Of a stretch of DNA of 64,000 nt, positions 12,083 to 23,583 are shown piece after piece (within the stretch, counting starts at the first letter, position 1; each line of letters begins with the position of its first letter). The translations under genes were made by a program, and so were the position numbers. The notes under the pieces are model-generated. The model was not told the DNA's origin. It was given only the letters and a program-made list of their open reading frames with translations, and did no database searches. The stretch comes from Cerrena zonata (Eukaryota; Basidiomycota; Agaricomycetes; Polyporales; Cerrenaceae), in the NCBI GenBank assembly GCA_038087015.1, contig JASBNA010000011.1, positions 806,001 to 870,000 of the forward strand, in the 5' to 3' direction.

Positions 12083-13625
12083 ATGTTCACCACTCTTTTC
12101 GTCTCTCTCCTTGCCACCCTTCCCTCAGTCCTCGCTCACGGATACGTGAGCCAAGTTTCTATCGACGGCAAAGCCTATGCCGGTAACGTTCCCAATAACT
12201 ATAAAGGTGAGAGTGGTTTCGATCATGATCGTGATCGGCGGGGTCGAGGACTAGTAGCGGATACAACCCGAACCTATGGCAGTGAGATCCGGAGACGACC
12301 AGAACATCTTTCAGTCCTAGTTGCTTGAAGTTTGTACAACGCAAGCACAGGCCGGTTTCATCTCAGAGCACATCGTCATATGTACTCTGGAGCCCTCACG
12401 TATTCAATTCATGATGTTTACTGGGGGCTCATATGTCATACTCCAATGGAGAGCTGCTGGACGAGATTTACAGTAGTTTTTCTAAATGAACTTCAGAACC
12501 GAATCCTGATACATTGACCCCTTCGGGATCTGTTGCTAAATTTATCTTCCAGGCCCAAGTCCAATCCGTCTCATTGACGATATCGGTCCCGTAAAGGGAG
12601 CTAGTAATGTCGATCTCATGTGTGGCCTTAGTGCCCAGAAGGCGGAAATGGTCGTTCCTGCCAACCCGGGAAGCACCGTGACATTCCAATGGGTCGGCGG
12701 CGGAGGCAACAACGTACGTCTCGTCTTCCAGAGTTGTTAGTGCCTGATATTAAACATTACTATACTCCTAGTGGCCTCACCAAATCGGACCTTTGATGAC
12801 CTACCTTGCTTCTTGTGGCTCGACAGCCTGCGATCAATTCGACCCGACGGGAGCGAAATGGTTCAAGATCGATCAAGTTGGCCAAGACTCGAATGGCAAA
12901 TGGTACCAGAACGCAATCTCCACAGGTGCATCGTTCGATTTAACTCTGCCCCAGAACCTCTCTCCAGGCGGGTACCTTATTCGTCACGAGGTTGGTATCT
13001 GTCCAATGGTCGACGTCGTATAGGATGCTAATTGGGATTCGTTGCAGATCATTGCTCTGCATCTGGGCGATAGTCTCGGCGGAGCAGAGTTCTACCCTTC
13101 ATGCACCCAAATTCAGGTAGGCGGAAACGGAAATGGACAGCCGTCCTCTACAGTATCCTTCCCTGGCGCTTACTCCGACACCGACCCTGGTATCTGGGAC
13201 AAGAACGTAAGTTCTCTGAACTCTGAATGTCCTTTCAAATTGAATTTAACTTTTTAAAAAAACCTCAATAGATCTTCAACCCTGGCCAAGACAACTATAC
13301 CTTCCCCGGCGGCCCACTCTCCAATCTGGCTTCTTCAAGTGACTCCTTGGGTGCACCTGCGTCTGGGTCGGTATCCTTCCCTTCCGGGACAACCGCATCC
13401 CCCGCCCCCTCGGGAGCTTCAGGATCGACAACAACGGGAGGAAACGGCGCACCTGCGCCCTCGGCCCCCGCCGGAGGCTCTCAATCCTCTGACGATGATT
13501 CGCAGACTGGCGGTTCTTGTCAGCTCAAACGAAGCGCATCTTCGGACAACGTGAACCGTCCGAGACACTACAGTCGAATTATGAAGAGGATTATGCATCA
13601 TGCCACTGCTGCAGTCACGTTTTGA
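12083..13625 (+). CDS. AA9 lytic polysaccharide monooxygenase
   Basis: Copper-dependent monooxygenase that cleaves cellulose or related beta-glucans oxidatively. Five exons (12083-12206, 12553-12713, 12772-12990, 13048-13206, 13272-13625) total 1017 bases, 338 residues. The signal peptide ends so that mature residue 1 is His (HGYVSQVSIDG), the first arm of the histidine brace. The second His is in WPHQIGPLMTY, and the axial Tyr is in GGAEFYPSC. Disulfide-forming cysteines are in LMCG and SCGSTACD. The catalytic domain is followed by about 90 Ser/Gly/Pro/Thr-rich residues and a basic tail (PRHYSRIMKR); there is no CBM1. Intron 1 is 346 bases, several times longer than the others. Family assignment is certain; C1/C4 regioselectivity cannot be read from this. 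Confidence 0.96.
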
Positions 13626-15230
13626 ATGCCTCAATGAATAACGACACACAAATCCTATAACCAACCCCATTCACGCCTTCTATACGCCGAACTCATGGGG
13701 AATGTACTGATACTGACGACACACTGTCCATATTCTATGTGCTGGCATGCACACAATCTTTCAAGGCCCAATGTTATCGCTCACACCTTTTGTGTGTATT
13801 ATTGCTTTCGCAGGTGTATTATTTAAACCCATTGTTAAACTGTTATGTATTTTTATCTTATGGGGAACGTGTAGTGGTCCAAACATCTCGATATGTATAT
13901 TACTGTTATCCAGTTCTTGAGAATAGGATGCATCCATTTGCAAGTACCCAACACCCTTCAAAAGGGAAAAGTCTCCCCAACTACTTACCGGCCGCCTTCG
14001 ACTCTGGAAATGTGGAGCAGGGCTTCTCTACGACGGGTGCAGATGCGCTCAACAGAATGTCTGCGAGGGATAACTTATCCGAATCGAGCAGTTCCGTCTC
14101 CAACCCACTCTTGGCTTCCGAGAATCGACTGGTATACTGCGAGAGATAGCTCTTTGTGTGGCTTTTTTTCGTGTGTTCTTTACTTTCCGTTGCTTTCGCG
14201 ATGGCAGGTAAGTAAAAGAATGTTGAGCCCTCGATGAAGTTTGGAGAATACAATAAGTCTTCTTTCACGGCGGCCTGTTCTCCATACAACATAGAATAAT
14301 ACCATTACTCGATGCAAATATTTCGGTTGAAAATATATGTAATGACTGGCAATACCATCATCAGGTATGGCCTTGGATGAGGTGGGGTGCCAGATCCCAA
14401 GATAGAAAGTACATGTCCTGATATGGATCGCAGGCTTGGATCACCTGAAATTTCCCACGCTGAAACAGACAGTCTGCTTCGTTCAGCTTGCTTTACCGTT
14501 ATCACTTATGAACTTCAGTACGATCTGGGCGATAACTTGCTTGCTTTTGCCACACAAAAGATTCATTCCATTGCTACGATTGTAGTGGGAGGCTCTCGGG
14601 AGGGTAGGATGGCTCGGCTCGAGGTTCGGATGCCGCACGACGCGGATCGTGAAGGCCACGTTCGAAGAACTCGCAGAATTCAACACAACAGTGGAATGCA
14701 GAGCTATTTTGTTATGAAACGGAGCCGCGCAATGTTGTAGGATCAAAACAATCTTCAATGATTGGTACTCTACTACTTCAGGTGAGTGTCATTGAGGAAT
14801 AACCACCAACAGCTTAATGAATAGTGCTGAAGTACTCGTCTTTTCTGCATTTGGGTTTAGGTTCGTCGCGGCGGGGGATCGCGACTTAACAGATCTATGG
14901 GTGTCGTTTCTCGCGACGCCGCGCCTTTCGGTCGAAGAGGTTATACAAAATATTTGACGGTGGACTGTTCAAATTTGGAACGTTGACATATGTCGACTTC
15001 CTAAAATGGGTGAAAGAACGGCCACTTTGTCACTTCCCGCATGCGCAAACAATGGACCTCGGCTGTAAATAACGGAAAAAAGGTCCGTCGAAGGATAGCG
15101 GAAAGGGGCTTCCGCGATCCCACTACCGAGATCCTTTACGCCTGTCAGCCAACTCTTTTAAAGAGCACCAGCTTGAATGCGATGTCCCCACAAACTTCTC
15201 TCACATTTGTAACACACTCCACTCGCATCT
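13626..15230. other. Intergenic region
   Basis: About 1.6 kb between two plus-strand genes. Overlapping short frames at 13739-14292 and 14387-14758 have no recognisable domain and no consistent codon bias, so I leave them uncalled. The right end must contain the promoter of the Zn2Cys6 gene. Confidence 0.45.
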
Positions 15231-16859
15231 ATGTCTATCAGCCACTTATCCTTCGACGATCCTGCTCATATGGCTCATCGTGAGCAGTATCACCACTTCG
15301 ACCTTGCTGGATACCCTCTCTCGCATCGCGCAGCCACTCCCCCTAGCTTCGCCTCTCAGCAGGGCTTAGCTGCGTATATGCAGGATGTCCTTCAATCGCA
15401 GACCAACTATTCTATGCCTGCACCGTCACCTTTCACTCAGTACTGGGGAGACAGCCACTCAATTTTGGCTAACTCTTTCATCGAGAACCCCTCTCAGGGC
15501 TTCCAAGACCACCGTCCCTCCATCCATGAGCCATCTCCTACAAGACCTATATCTCCCTGGACTGCTCTACCGTTCTTCGCTACCTTGGAACGAGTCTGAG
15601 TCCCAAGCGCAATCATTTATGGGAGGTGTATCTGAGTCTGCCCCCTCTACATCCAACACCTTCAACAACGTCTACGCCCCTCAGTCAATCTCTTATTCTT
15701 CCTACCCAAGCTCTGCTGAGTCTCAGTCGCCTTCTTCAAGTCGACCTTGGGAGATGGGCGCAATGGCCGGCTCGTTGGATGTCACCACTGGAGTGTATCA
15801 GCGCGTACCTGATCATCCCCGTGTCCGCACCGCCCAGGCTTGTGAGAAGTGTCGTATTCGTAAAGCCAAGGTATGCCTCTCGACTTTACCTCTACTGTCA
15901 TTCAATGGCTGATAATTATTGCAGTGTACAGGAGAGAAACCTTGTCAGAGATGCCGTAGCCGCGGGTTGGCTTGCGAGTACGCACCGGAGCGTAAGATGA
16001 GAGGTCCTAACAAGCTCAAGAGGAAGAGTGTTGCCGAAGCTGCTGCTTCTGCTCGTCGTGGCTCTATCGTCTCCACCTGCTCGAGCTCGGACGACCAATC
16101 AGCTCTTCAGGGATCTCCCCGTCCTAACAAGAGGATCTCAACTCTGTCCGCAGATACTTCCTCGTCACGTTCTCATTCTCCAGCTCACAGCTCGGACGGA
16201 GTCTCTGATTCAGGATCTCCTCATCCTCGTCGTGCCCGGCCACCTCGACTTGACTTGTCGAAAACGAATGTCTATGATGTTCAAAGTCAGCTCGTCCAAT
16301 CGGCATTGGTGAAGCAAGAGTTCGATGATCAGATGGAACAGTGTGCCGCGACAGCTGCAAGACGGAATTCGCTTCCCCCTTACCTCTTGCAGTCGTACGC
16401 TCGTGTGGCTTTGACTACTCGACCACCATCAGCCCCATCTGCTGATGTCACACCTCGAGCCTCTGGTCACTCTGAGCCTTTCCAACGTAAGTCTTTGTCT
16501 TCTCACTCCCTATCGATTCAGTCCAACTTATTAACCCGAATTTCCAGCCTTTCGCAACCACTATTTGGTAGTAGACCCTTGGGACCTGCGTACTCCCACT
16601 CTCGCTCTTCGTCAGGTGCCTCCGTCTCGTCGATGCCCATCACACCGATTCACGCCATGTTCCCGTCGGATGTCATGTATTCGCAAGACATGCAGACTCC
16701 TAACAGTCAGCTCTTATCTGACTTGGCGAGCACTTCGCCGTTCGGCTCTTTCACCAGTACCTGAACGACGACTGGACGAACTTTGACTTGGACTCTACGC
16801 CTACTGCTGCCCCAAATCACGAAAAAAACTTCGCTCAGACTGGTCATGAAATGTTCTAA
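15231..16859 (+). CDS. Zn(2)-Cys(6) transcription factor, reading frame disturbed
   Basis: A fungal binuclear zinc-cluster regulator. The six cysteines, spaced C-x2-C-x6-C-x5-C-x2-C-x6-C, are split by a clean 54-base intron at 15871-15924 (ACEKCRIRKAK, then CTGEKPCQRCRSRGLACEY). This is followed by a basic stretch and Ser-rich disordered sequence. The N-terminal part (from ATG 15231) is convincingly coding in one frame, but the zinc-cluster exon is in another. Only weak intron solutions exist between them; the best is 15440-15497, with a CTAAC branch site. A canonical donor at 16487 and acceptor at 16547 also fail to restore the downstream frame. After the apparent stop at 16764, an acidic coding-like segment (NDDWTNFDLDS) runs in a third frame to 16859. 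Several one-base indels, or a decayed gene, would explain this. Target genes are unknown. Confidence 0.75.
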
Positions 16860-18267
16860 GCCTGCTACGCTTTGATTTCTGGGTACTATGGACTTAGGCT
16901 ATGGACACTTGTACGATATCATGGACAGTTGGCTTATTCATATCTATCTCGCATATCATTCCTACTTTGTATCGTCGGTGCTTGGTATTCCCATTCTCTT
17001 ATCATTGTATTTTTTACTACCACAACAAAATGATTTGCCACTGTATCGCTTAGAGCCTTAAGGACATTACATTAGAATATTGCATAATGCATGCGTTATT
17101 ATTTCCTCATCCCCAAGTCGTGCTATGCCTGTAAAATTGACTCTGAATGACCTTCACGATCGACAAAACTTCACCTAACTTTGGACCGCCGGTCATCTCG
17201 GCAATTGTCGGACGAGCTATCTATACCAAGTTACCCCAGAGTTTGGCTCAACCAATAGTGCAATAGTGGCCCTGTCTGCGGAAGTCCCCATTTAGTTCTG
17301 TAGAAAGAAATGTATCGAAGTACTGGGTCGAGATAACATGCGCTCGAGAGTGTCGGATCTCGAGTAATAGTCAGGGGATATAGAAGCAATTCGAGCAGTC
17401 TGTTCTGTGGAGTGATGCGAAAGGCTAACGGGCCTTGATCTGTGTCTAGGCCTCTATCCACTTAGATCGGTGGTATTGATTCTGAACCTTACAATTAAGT
17501 GTCATGGCCCTGTTAGGGGCCATAAATTGAACTTTACATGTTTCTGGAATACATAGCGTGTAGAAATAAATTGGATGCCTGCGAGATAGTATACGCACGA
17601 GCATTTCATAGTCACGACGCGGACCTGGAGTTTATTGTGAAAAGGCTAGGGCAACTACTCTGAACAAAGAGTATTAAAAGCTCAATCTTAATATCAAGGC
17701 CGCCATTGAATCCGGACGACTCAGCTTGAAGCTTTGACGGACGTTGTGGATCACTTACTAACACCACCAAACACAGACACCGATTTCACAGACTCGTGAA
17801 GTTTTATGGTCAATATTTGCCTCTCGTAAACTCTCTCGCCCCCGTAGTCACCGAAAGCCAGCTTAGAAAATGACCAAGATCCTTGCGAAACACGAACAGG
17901 TGACTTGAAAACCTTAGTGTCTTGGTGATTCGTGTACTGAGGCGGTACCGTATCAGTATGCAGCACATTCATTTTGGAGCGATCTGTTCCTATTTTTGTT
18001 ACACCAGGGAGTGTATCGACTTCGGAATGAAGAAAAATAGATTTGAATTAAAGACATAGCATCGGGTCACTCCACCTACAAGGAAATTCCTTTCGAAGTT
18101 TACCTCGGAAGCGCAAAAGACGGAAGCAAATGTTCAAATATGGTCGTCAGGTACTACATCGAGTACACAAACCTAGGCACAGTGAAGTTAGAACTTTTCC
18201 AGACATGAGATCACTATTGGGTACGCACATACAGACATTTGTAAGTTGGAATTGCCGTAATAACCAT
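16860..18267. other. Convergent intergenic region
   Basis: About 1.4 kb between the 3' ends of the zinc-cluster gene (+) and a membrane protein gene (-). AT-rich in its left third. I see no gene here. Confidence 0.5.
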
Positions 18268-19540
18268 TCAATCAGACTTGCTTTCGATATCGTGAGGAAG
18301 ATCCGAGAGCAATGCAATAGGGGCACTAACGCCAATCGAGAGCGCAGCCGTGAGAGCCGTAAAAGGAAGGAATATAATCGATCGGAAGCCCGGTGAATGT
18401 GCCTGCGAAGGTGTATGGCCTAACGCAATCCAGACCAAGAAGGATATACTCGTCCATATTACATCCCAACCGATGGACGACTGCGCAGGATGGGAATATA
18501 GTGTGGTTATAAGGGCGGAAACGAATCCACCAATCGATCGTGTTTCTTCTGGAAGGATGGTGAACGCAATATATGTGGTTTTCAGCCGTAGCGCCACTCC
18601 GACAACCAGGGCAATGGTGTACACAGTTTTCGTAGCAATTTGCTTTTTAGACGGTGGTGCGTTCAGGATGTTGGGGAGAAGGGGAATGGCGATGAGGGTG
18701 TGCATTGTGAGCAAATTGGGCAAGAAGGTTCTTTCCGAAGTGAATGGTGATAATACAACGGTACCCAGTGAAATGAGTACGCAGAATGCCAGGGCAAGGG
18801 GGACTCGGGTGAGATACTGAGTTGATCGTCGCTCGGCGGAGTTTACTTTTACTTGTTTAGGGGCAAGAGATAAGGCGAAGAAGAAGAGGTTCGTTGCAAC
18901 GCTAATCGCAACCAGTTGTCCCAGCACCATGTAAGCCCAGACTCGCTTGACCGAATGATTACGACCTGAAGAATGAGTGAGGGACTGGCAAATCGTGTTC
19001 TGTAAGCCATTTACCTTGGATAGCGAGGAACAAAGTCCAAGCACCAACCGTGAATATACAGAGTTGTTCGCTCCACCACCAGTTTAGTGGGTGTTCGCAT
19101 ACCGCTGCCCACGCTTGCTCAAATAGTTGGGTGTCTTTGAGCCAAGCAACAAGCCTCGGTAGGAATGAAGCGGATGGTGCAATGTTTCGAGACTCATAAT
19201 CTACAAAGCTCCACTAAGATATATGTTAGATATATGGCGTGATAATTTAGACTGAAGGTCATACGCTAAGAAATTTGAACATATCTATCATCGAGACGTT
19301 CAAGTTAAGTAACGAATTCAGAAGTTTCAAGTGCGCAGACTTACAGAACCAGGTATGAGCAAAGGAACCTATTGTCAACAGTCCAAATGCATAGGCTCTG
19401 TAGTTACGAGTTCCGTTCTTCACACTTTTGGTAGGTGTAGGCAGTGAGTGATATATTAGAGCAAACAGACCTAAGATCAAGGAGAAATAAGAAATAAATA
19501 TAGCGAGTGCAGCTATATCGGAGGTCGTCAGTTCCCACAT
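18268..19540 (-). CDS. Polytopic membrane protein of unknown function
   Basis: Exons read from ATG 19540. The first ends in FAHTWF; a micro-sized second exon encodes YMFKFLS; a third covers WSFVDYESRNIAPSASFLPR through EHPLNWWWSEQLCIFTVGAW; the last begins RNHSVKRVWAYMVLGQ and runs to the stop at 18268. Introns follow GT-AG. I count about seven or eight hydrophobic helices: one in the first exon (AALAIFISYFSLILGLFALI), one around YAFGLLTIGSF, one near IFTVGAWTLFLAI, and at least four in the last exon. A hydrophilic loop carries DTQLFEQAW and the Trp triplet. I recall related uncharacterised integral membrane proteins in both asco- and basidiomycetes but know of no assigned function. The gene is divergent from UBP14. 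Confidence 0.85.
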
Positions 19541-20138
19541 TATGGTACACCCAGAGTCAGAGTTACAACAAGTTATGGAGTTATGAACAATCCAAGAGAC
19601 TTAGAGAGTACAAAGTGTCATTATAGAAAGATCGTTGACGTGACACACCTCCGATATCAAATTGACCATGATTTGTCGGGAAATGCCGTTCAGTCCTACT
19701 TAGGCAATTTGAATCAAAGCAAGTAAGTGAGTAAGTTTCGAGAAATAAATTTCGCATTATGATATTTGACAAATCCATAGTCATCCTCTTCCCCCTAGAA
19801 TCTAGTTTTTTTCCAATGTGATGAAGAGGCGATCCTGACATTACCTAAGAAACTGGGGGAAGATCTTGAGGTAGCGGTAGTGGCCTTAATCTTATCTTAT
19901 CAAGACAACGCGTATGCGCAGATCTGAGATCAAACAGTAAGTACTCCACTGGCAATACCCTTCATTTTGGTCTGGTATCGACTAAACATCCAACCACATC
20001 TACCACCTAGAACAATTTGTCTTATCCATCTACCCTTGACACTAAATTGGTATGGTCTCTGACGTTGTCTATGTGCGGCTCATCTAAACATCACGTTAGA
20101 CTCGAATATTGCCACTCCAAGACATAAATTACCCCGCA
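19541..20138. promoter_or_regulatory. Divergent promoter region (membrane protein / UBP14)
   Basis: A 598-base gap between two divergent start codons, expected to hold both promoters. A short minus-strand open frame (19581-19841) has no recognisable product. Confidence 0.45.
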
Positions 20139-23100
20139 ATGTCCTGCCCACATCTCGGCGAATTGAAGTCGTTTCAACCTCCAAGGCTCTCCCAATCAGT
20201 TCACCGTGAGGAGTGTACCCAGTGCTTTGACAACCAGGTGAGCAGGTTTATTAATCGCTGACATTCTGTCTACTAAACTTAAGGTTAATCGTTATAGGAT
20301 CAGCCACTTGGTATTGATGTCTGCCTGAAATGCTTCACTGGAGGGTGCCTCGATCGCGACAGACATCATATTCGGACGCATGTCTCAAAAACGGGCCATA
20401 CATTCACTTTGAATGTCAAGCGAAAGCCCAAACCATCTGCTAACCGGGTGAGTTTGTTCAGTATTCCTCGTAGCCCTAACGTTGTGTCTAACAAGAAACT
20501 ACGTACACAGTCAGAAGATGAGGAACCTCCAGCGAAAGATGACCAAACTCGCGATCGTTGAGGATCGTGAAGAAGATAAATACGAACACAAAACCGTTGT
20601 TAAATGCTGGAAATGCAACCCTGAGACAGGTCTCGAGCTTCCTGAAGCCACCGCAGATGCTCAGACAAAGACCCTTGTTGATGGAGTTATGCAATCACTC
20701 TCGTCTGCTAGGCAATCGGAAGTCAAGGCCTGGGAAGAAGAGATCGCAGCCTGCGAGCATACACTCATGCTCGAGCAATTCGCTACGGGCCATATACAAC
20801 CTTCGGGTACGTCTCTCTTTCAACATTTGTCATATTTTACCTGAACAAAATACCGTCTCTCACTTCTATTCAGGACTCGCACACTGTGGTAAATGCGACC
20901 TCAAAGAAAACCTTTGGCTCTGTCTCACTTGCGGTTCCCTCGGCTGTGGTCGACAGCAATTCGGCGGTATAGGCGGAAATGGTCACGGACTCCAACACTT
21001 CGAAGAGACGCGTCACCCCGTTAGTGTCAAGCTCGGTACCATCACCCCCGAGGGTAATGCAGGTGAGTGTTTCGTCATCTGATCGGTCAAAGTGGTGTTG
21101 CTAGTGAACTAACGGATTGTGATGTCTCTCAAGATATCTACTGTTACATCTGTAATGACACAAAGTTGGATCCTGAACTTTCTACGCATTTGGCTACATT
21201 TGGAATTAATGTCCAAACGCAGACGAAGACGGAGAAGTCCATGACTGAACTCGTAAGTAGATTGTTCACAAGATGAGCATATGTTTATTGAGTCGCCTTT
21301 CTTTCTCCTTTCTCCTTTCTCTTCAGCAAATTGAACACAACCTGAAGTTCGACTTCTCGTTAACTGGCGAAGATGGCAAAGGCTTTGGAGCCAGTGTTCG
21401 GTCCTGGCCTTACAGGTCTCGCCAACCTCGGTAATAGGTTCGTATGCCTAATCGCCTCGCAATCTCGCGTGTCTGACTTAATGTTTCTATTTACAGTTGT
21501 TACATGGCATCAGTTCTCCAGACCGTCTTCTCGCTACCCTCATTCCAAGCACGCTTCCTCTCTACAACTGCACAAGACCACTGGGCTACGTGCTCAGAAT
21601 CACTCTCCGCTGACTGTATCGACTGCCAATTATACAAAATCTCCGACGGACTTCTTTCAGGTCGCTACTCCCACCCTAGACCAACTCCAGTACCTGCATC
21701 GGACCCCAAATCGACTAACCCTCTAGCCCACGACTCGCCTGTCACCTGTATTCCAAGAAGGGATCAAACCGAGCATGTTCAAAGCACTCATCGGAAAGGG
21801 GCATGAAGAATTCTCGACGATGAGACAGCAGGACTCTGAAGAGTTCTTCACTCATTTCCTCACTGTTCTTCGAAGACACTCTAAGAGAGTGGGTGTCGTC
21901 AGTGATCCGACGGAGGTGTTCAAATTTGGTATGGAGCAGAGGTTGCAGTGCGGTGATTGCAAGAAAGTGAGATATCGGGTGGATGCTATGGATGTGGTTA
22001 GTGTCGCTGTCGCGCAGAGAGAGAAGGGGAAAGATGATGATGGAAAGATACTTTATGAGGACGTAGAGTTGAAGGAGAGTTTGGATACTCTAACGGGGAC
22101 CGAGGCACTGGAATATACATGTCCGAGTTGCGAGAAGCAAGTCATTGCTACAAAGTACGATTTTTCTTTCTCTAGTTTGATTCATACTAACGTAATTTGC
22201 TCTTTATAGGCAGACGAAGTTCTCGACTTTCCCGAATGTACTTGTTGTCCATGCGAAGAAGTTCCAGCTTGTCAACTGGGTGCCTTCCAAGCTCGGTGAG
22301 ATTTCAAACTCGTGTCATCAATGACCAACGGAATTAAATGCTCCTGTTAGACATTCCTGTGATTTTACCTTCCGACGATATCTTGCAGCTCGATGAGTAT
22401 CTAGGGAAGGGCCTTCAATCAAATGAAGTGGCACTTCCTGAGGACAAGGCTGGTGCGTATGATACCTTTTAATAAAATGATATTGTTACTCAGAGCTTGC
22501 ATCCCTTAGCTGCACCGTCATTGCCCGAATTTAATGAAGCCGCCATGGCTCAACTTGAGGCTATGGGCTTCCCCGCAATTAGATGTCAAAAGGCATTACT
22601 GGCTACCGGAAACAATGATCCTAACGCCGCAATGGAGTGGCTGTTCCAGCATATGGAGGATCCGGGTGGGTTACGACTGCATTTCACATATATCGAATTA
22701 TATACTAATTATATCACGTAGATATCGATGCTCCAATCCAACTAGCAACCAGTTCCTCTTCAGCAGCAGAACCATCAGCTGAGCAAATAAGCATGTTGGC
22801 CGATATGGGTTTCACATCTGCGCAAGCCAAGAAAGCCCTTCGTGAAACGGTACGTACAAATGTTCTCTTGGTCCAATTTCAAAGCATTGACATGTGATCC
22901 TCCGATAGAGTGGAGATGCTGAACGGGCTGTCGATTGGCTGTTTTCACATCCCGATGACATGGGAGATGATGAGTCTGCACCATCTGCATCTGCGGCACC
23001 GGTTGAAGAAGCCACTCTGGGTGGTTCTAACACGTTGCCTGCGCGATACAGACTGAAGGCTTTCATCTCGCATAAGGGACCCTCGGTACACTCTGGTCAT

Positions 23101-23232
23101 TATGTGGCTCATATTCGATTCAATGACCAGTCCTGGGTCCTTTTCAACGACGAGAAGGTTGTCAAGGCTGACGCTGAGAGTGTTCGAGAGTTGAAGAAGT
23201 TGGCATATCTTTATGTGTTTGAGAGGATCTAA
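20139..23232 (+). CDS. UBP14: Ubiquitin carboxyl-terminal hydrolase UBP14/USP5 type
   Basis: This deubiquitinase disassembles unanchored polyubiquitin chains and so supports proteasome function. Domains in order: a variant zinc-finger N-terminal module (CPHLGELK, ECTQCFD, GIDVCLKCFTGGCLDRDRHH); a ZnF-UBP domain (CGKCDLKENLWLCLTCGSLGCGR, NGHGLQHFEETRHPVSVKL); the Cys box, whose catalytic Cys codon (21498-21500) directly follows an intron; QQD (RQQDSEEFF); two UBA domains (MAQLEAMGFPAIRCQKAL and ISMLADMGFTSAQAKKAL); and the His box HKGPSVHSGHYVAH near the C-terminus. A 37-base intron with CTAAC and CTCTAG (21690-21726) joins two segments. Two AAA runs (20535-20537, 21378-20380 region, see findings) seem to contain one base too many. 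The first could be bypassed by an alternative acceptor; the second cannot. Confidence 0.95.
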
Positions 23233-23583
23233 GGGTCGGTACCTTTTTCGAGATGCTGGTTCGTAGACGTCATCGTAGGTAGTAGCTGCAATGTACAATA
23301 AGCAATGAACGTGTAAGTCTGTCTGTTTTTACGTTTGAGAGGCATGCACTCTTTCCCCTTCCCCACAACCCTGTGTAGGATCTGCTGGGGCATAAAATCC
23401 GGATAAACACTGGCGGAAGCGCATCCGTGGCCCATCGTGGGAACGTACTTCCTGATTTGGCGGGTGATTTCGAGTAAGCGCCGAAAGAAAGACGGATTGG
23501 AAAGAGATTTGACAATCTTTCACTCCGTCTTTCTTTCCTCACCACCACCTTCATCCTCTTCTTTCCCTCATCCATTTCAAACC

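Noticed and set aside
13739..14292. Overlapping frames on both strands
   Set aside because: Frames overlap heavily and show no motif; probably chance in an intergenic region.
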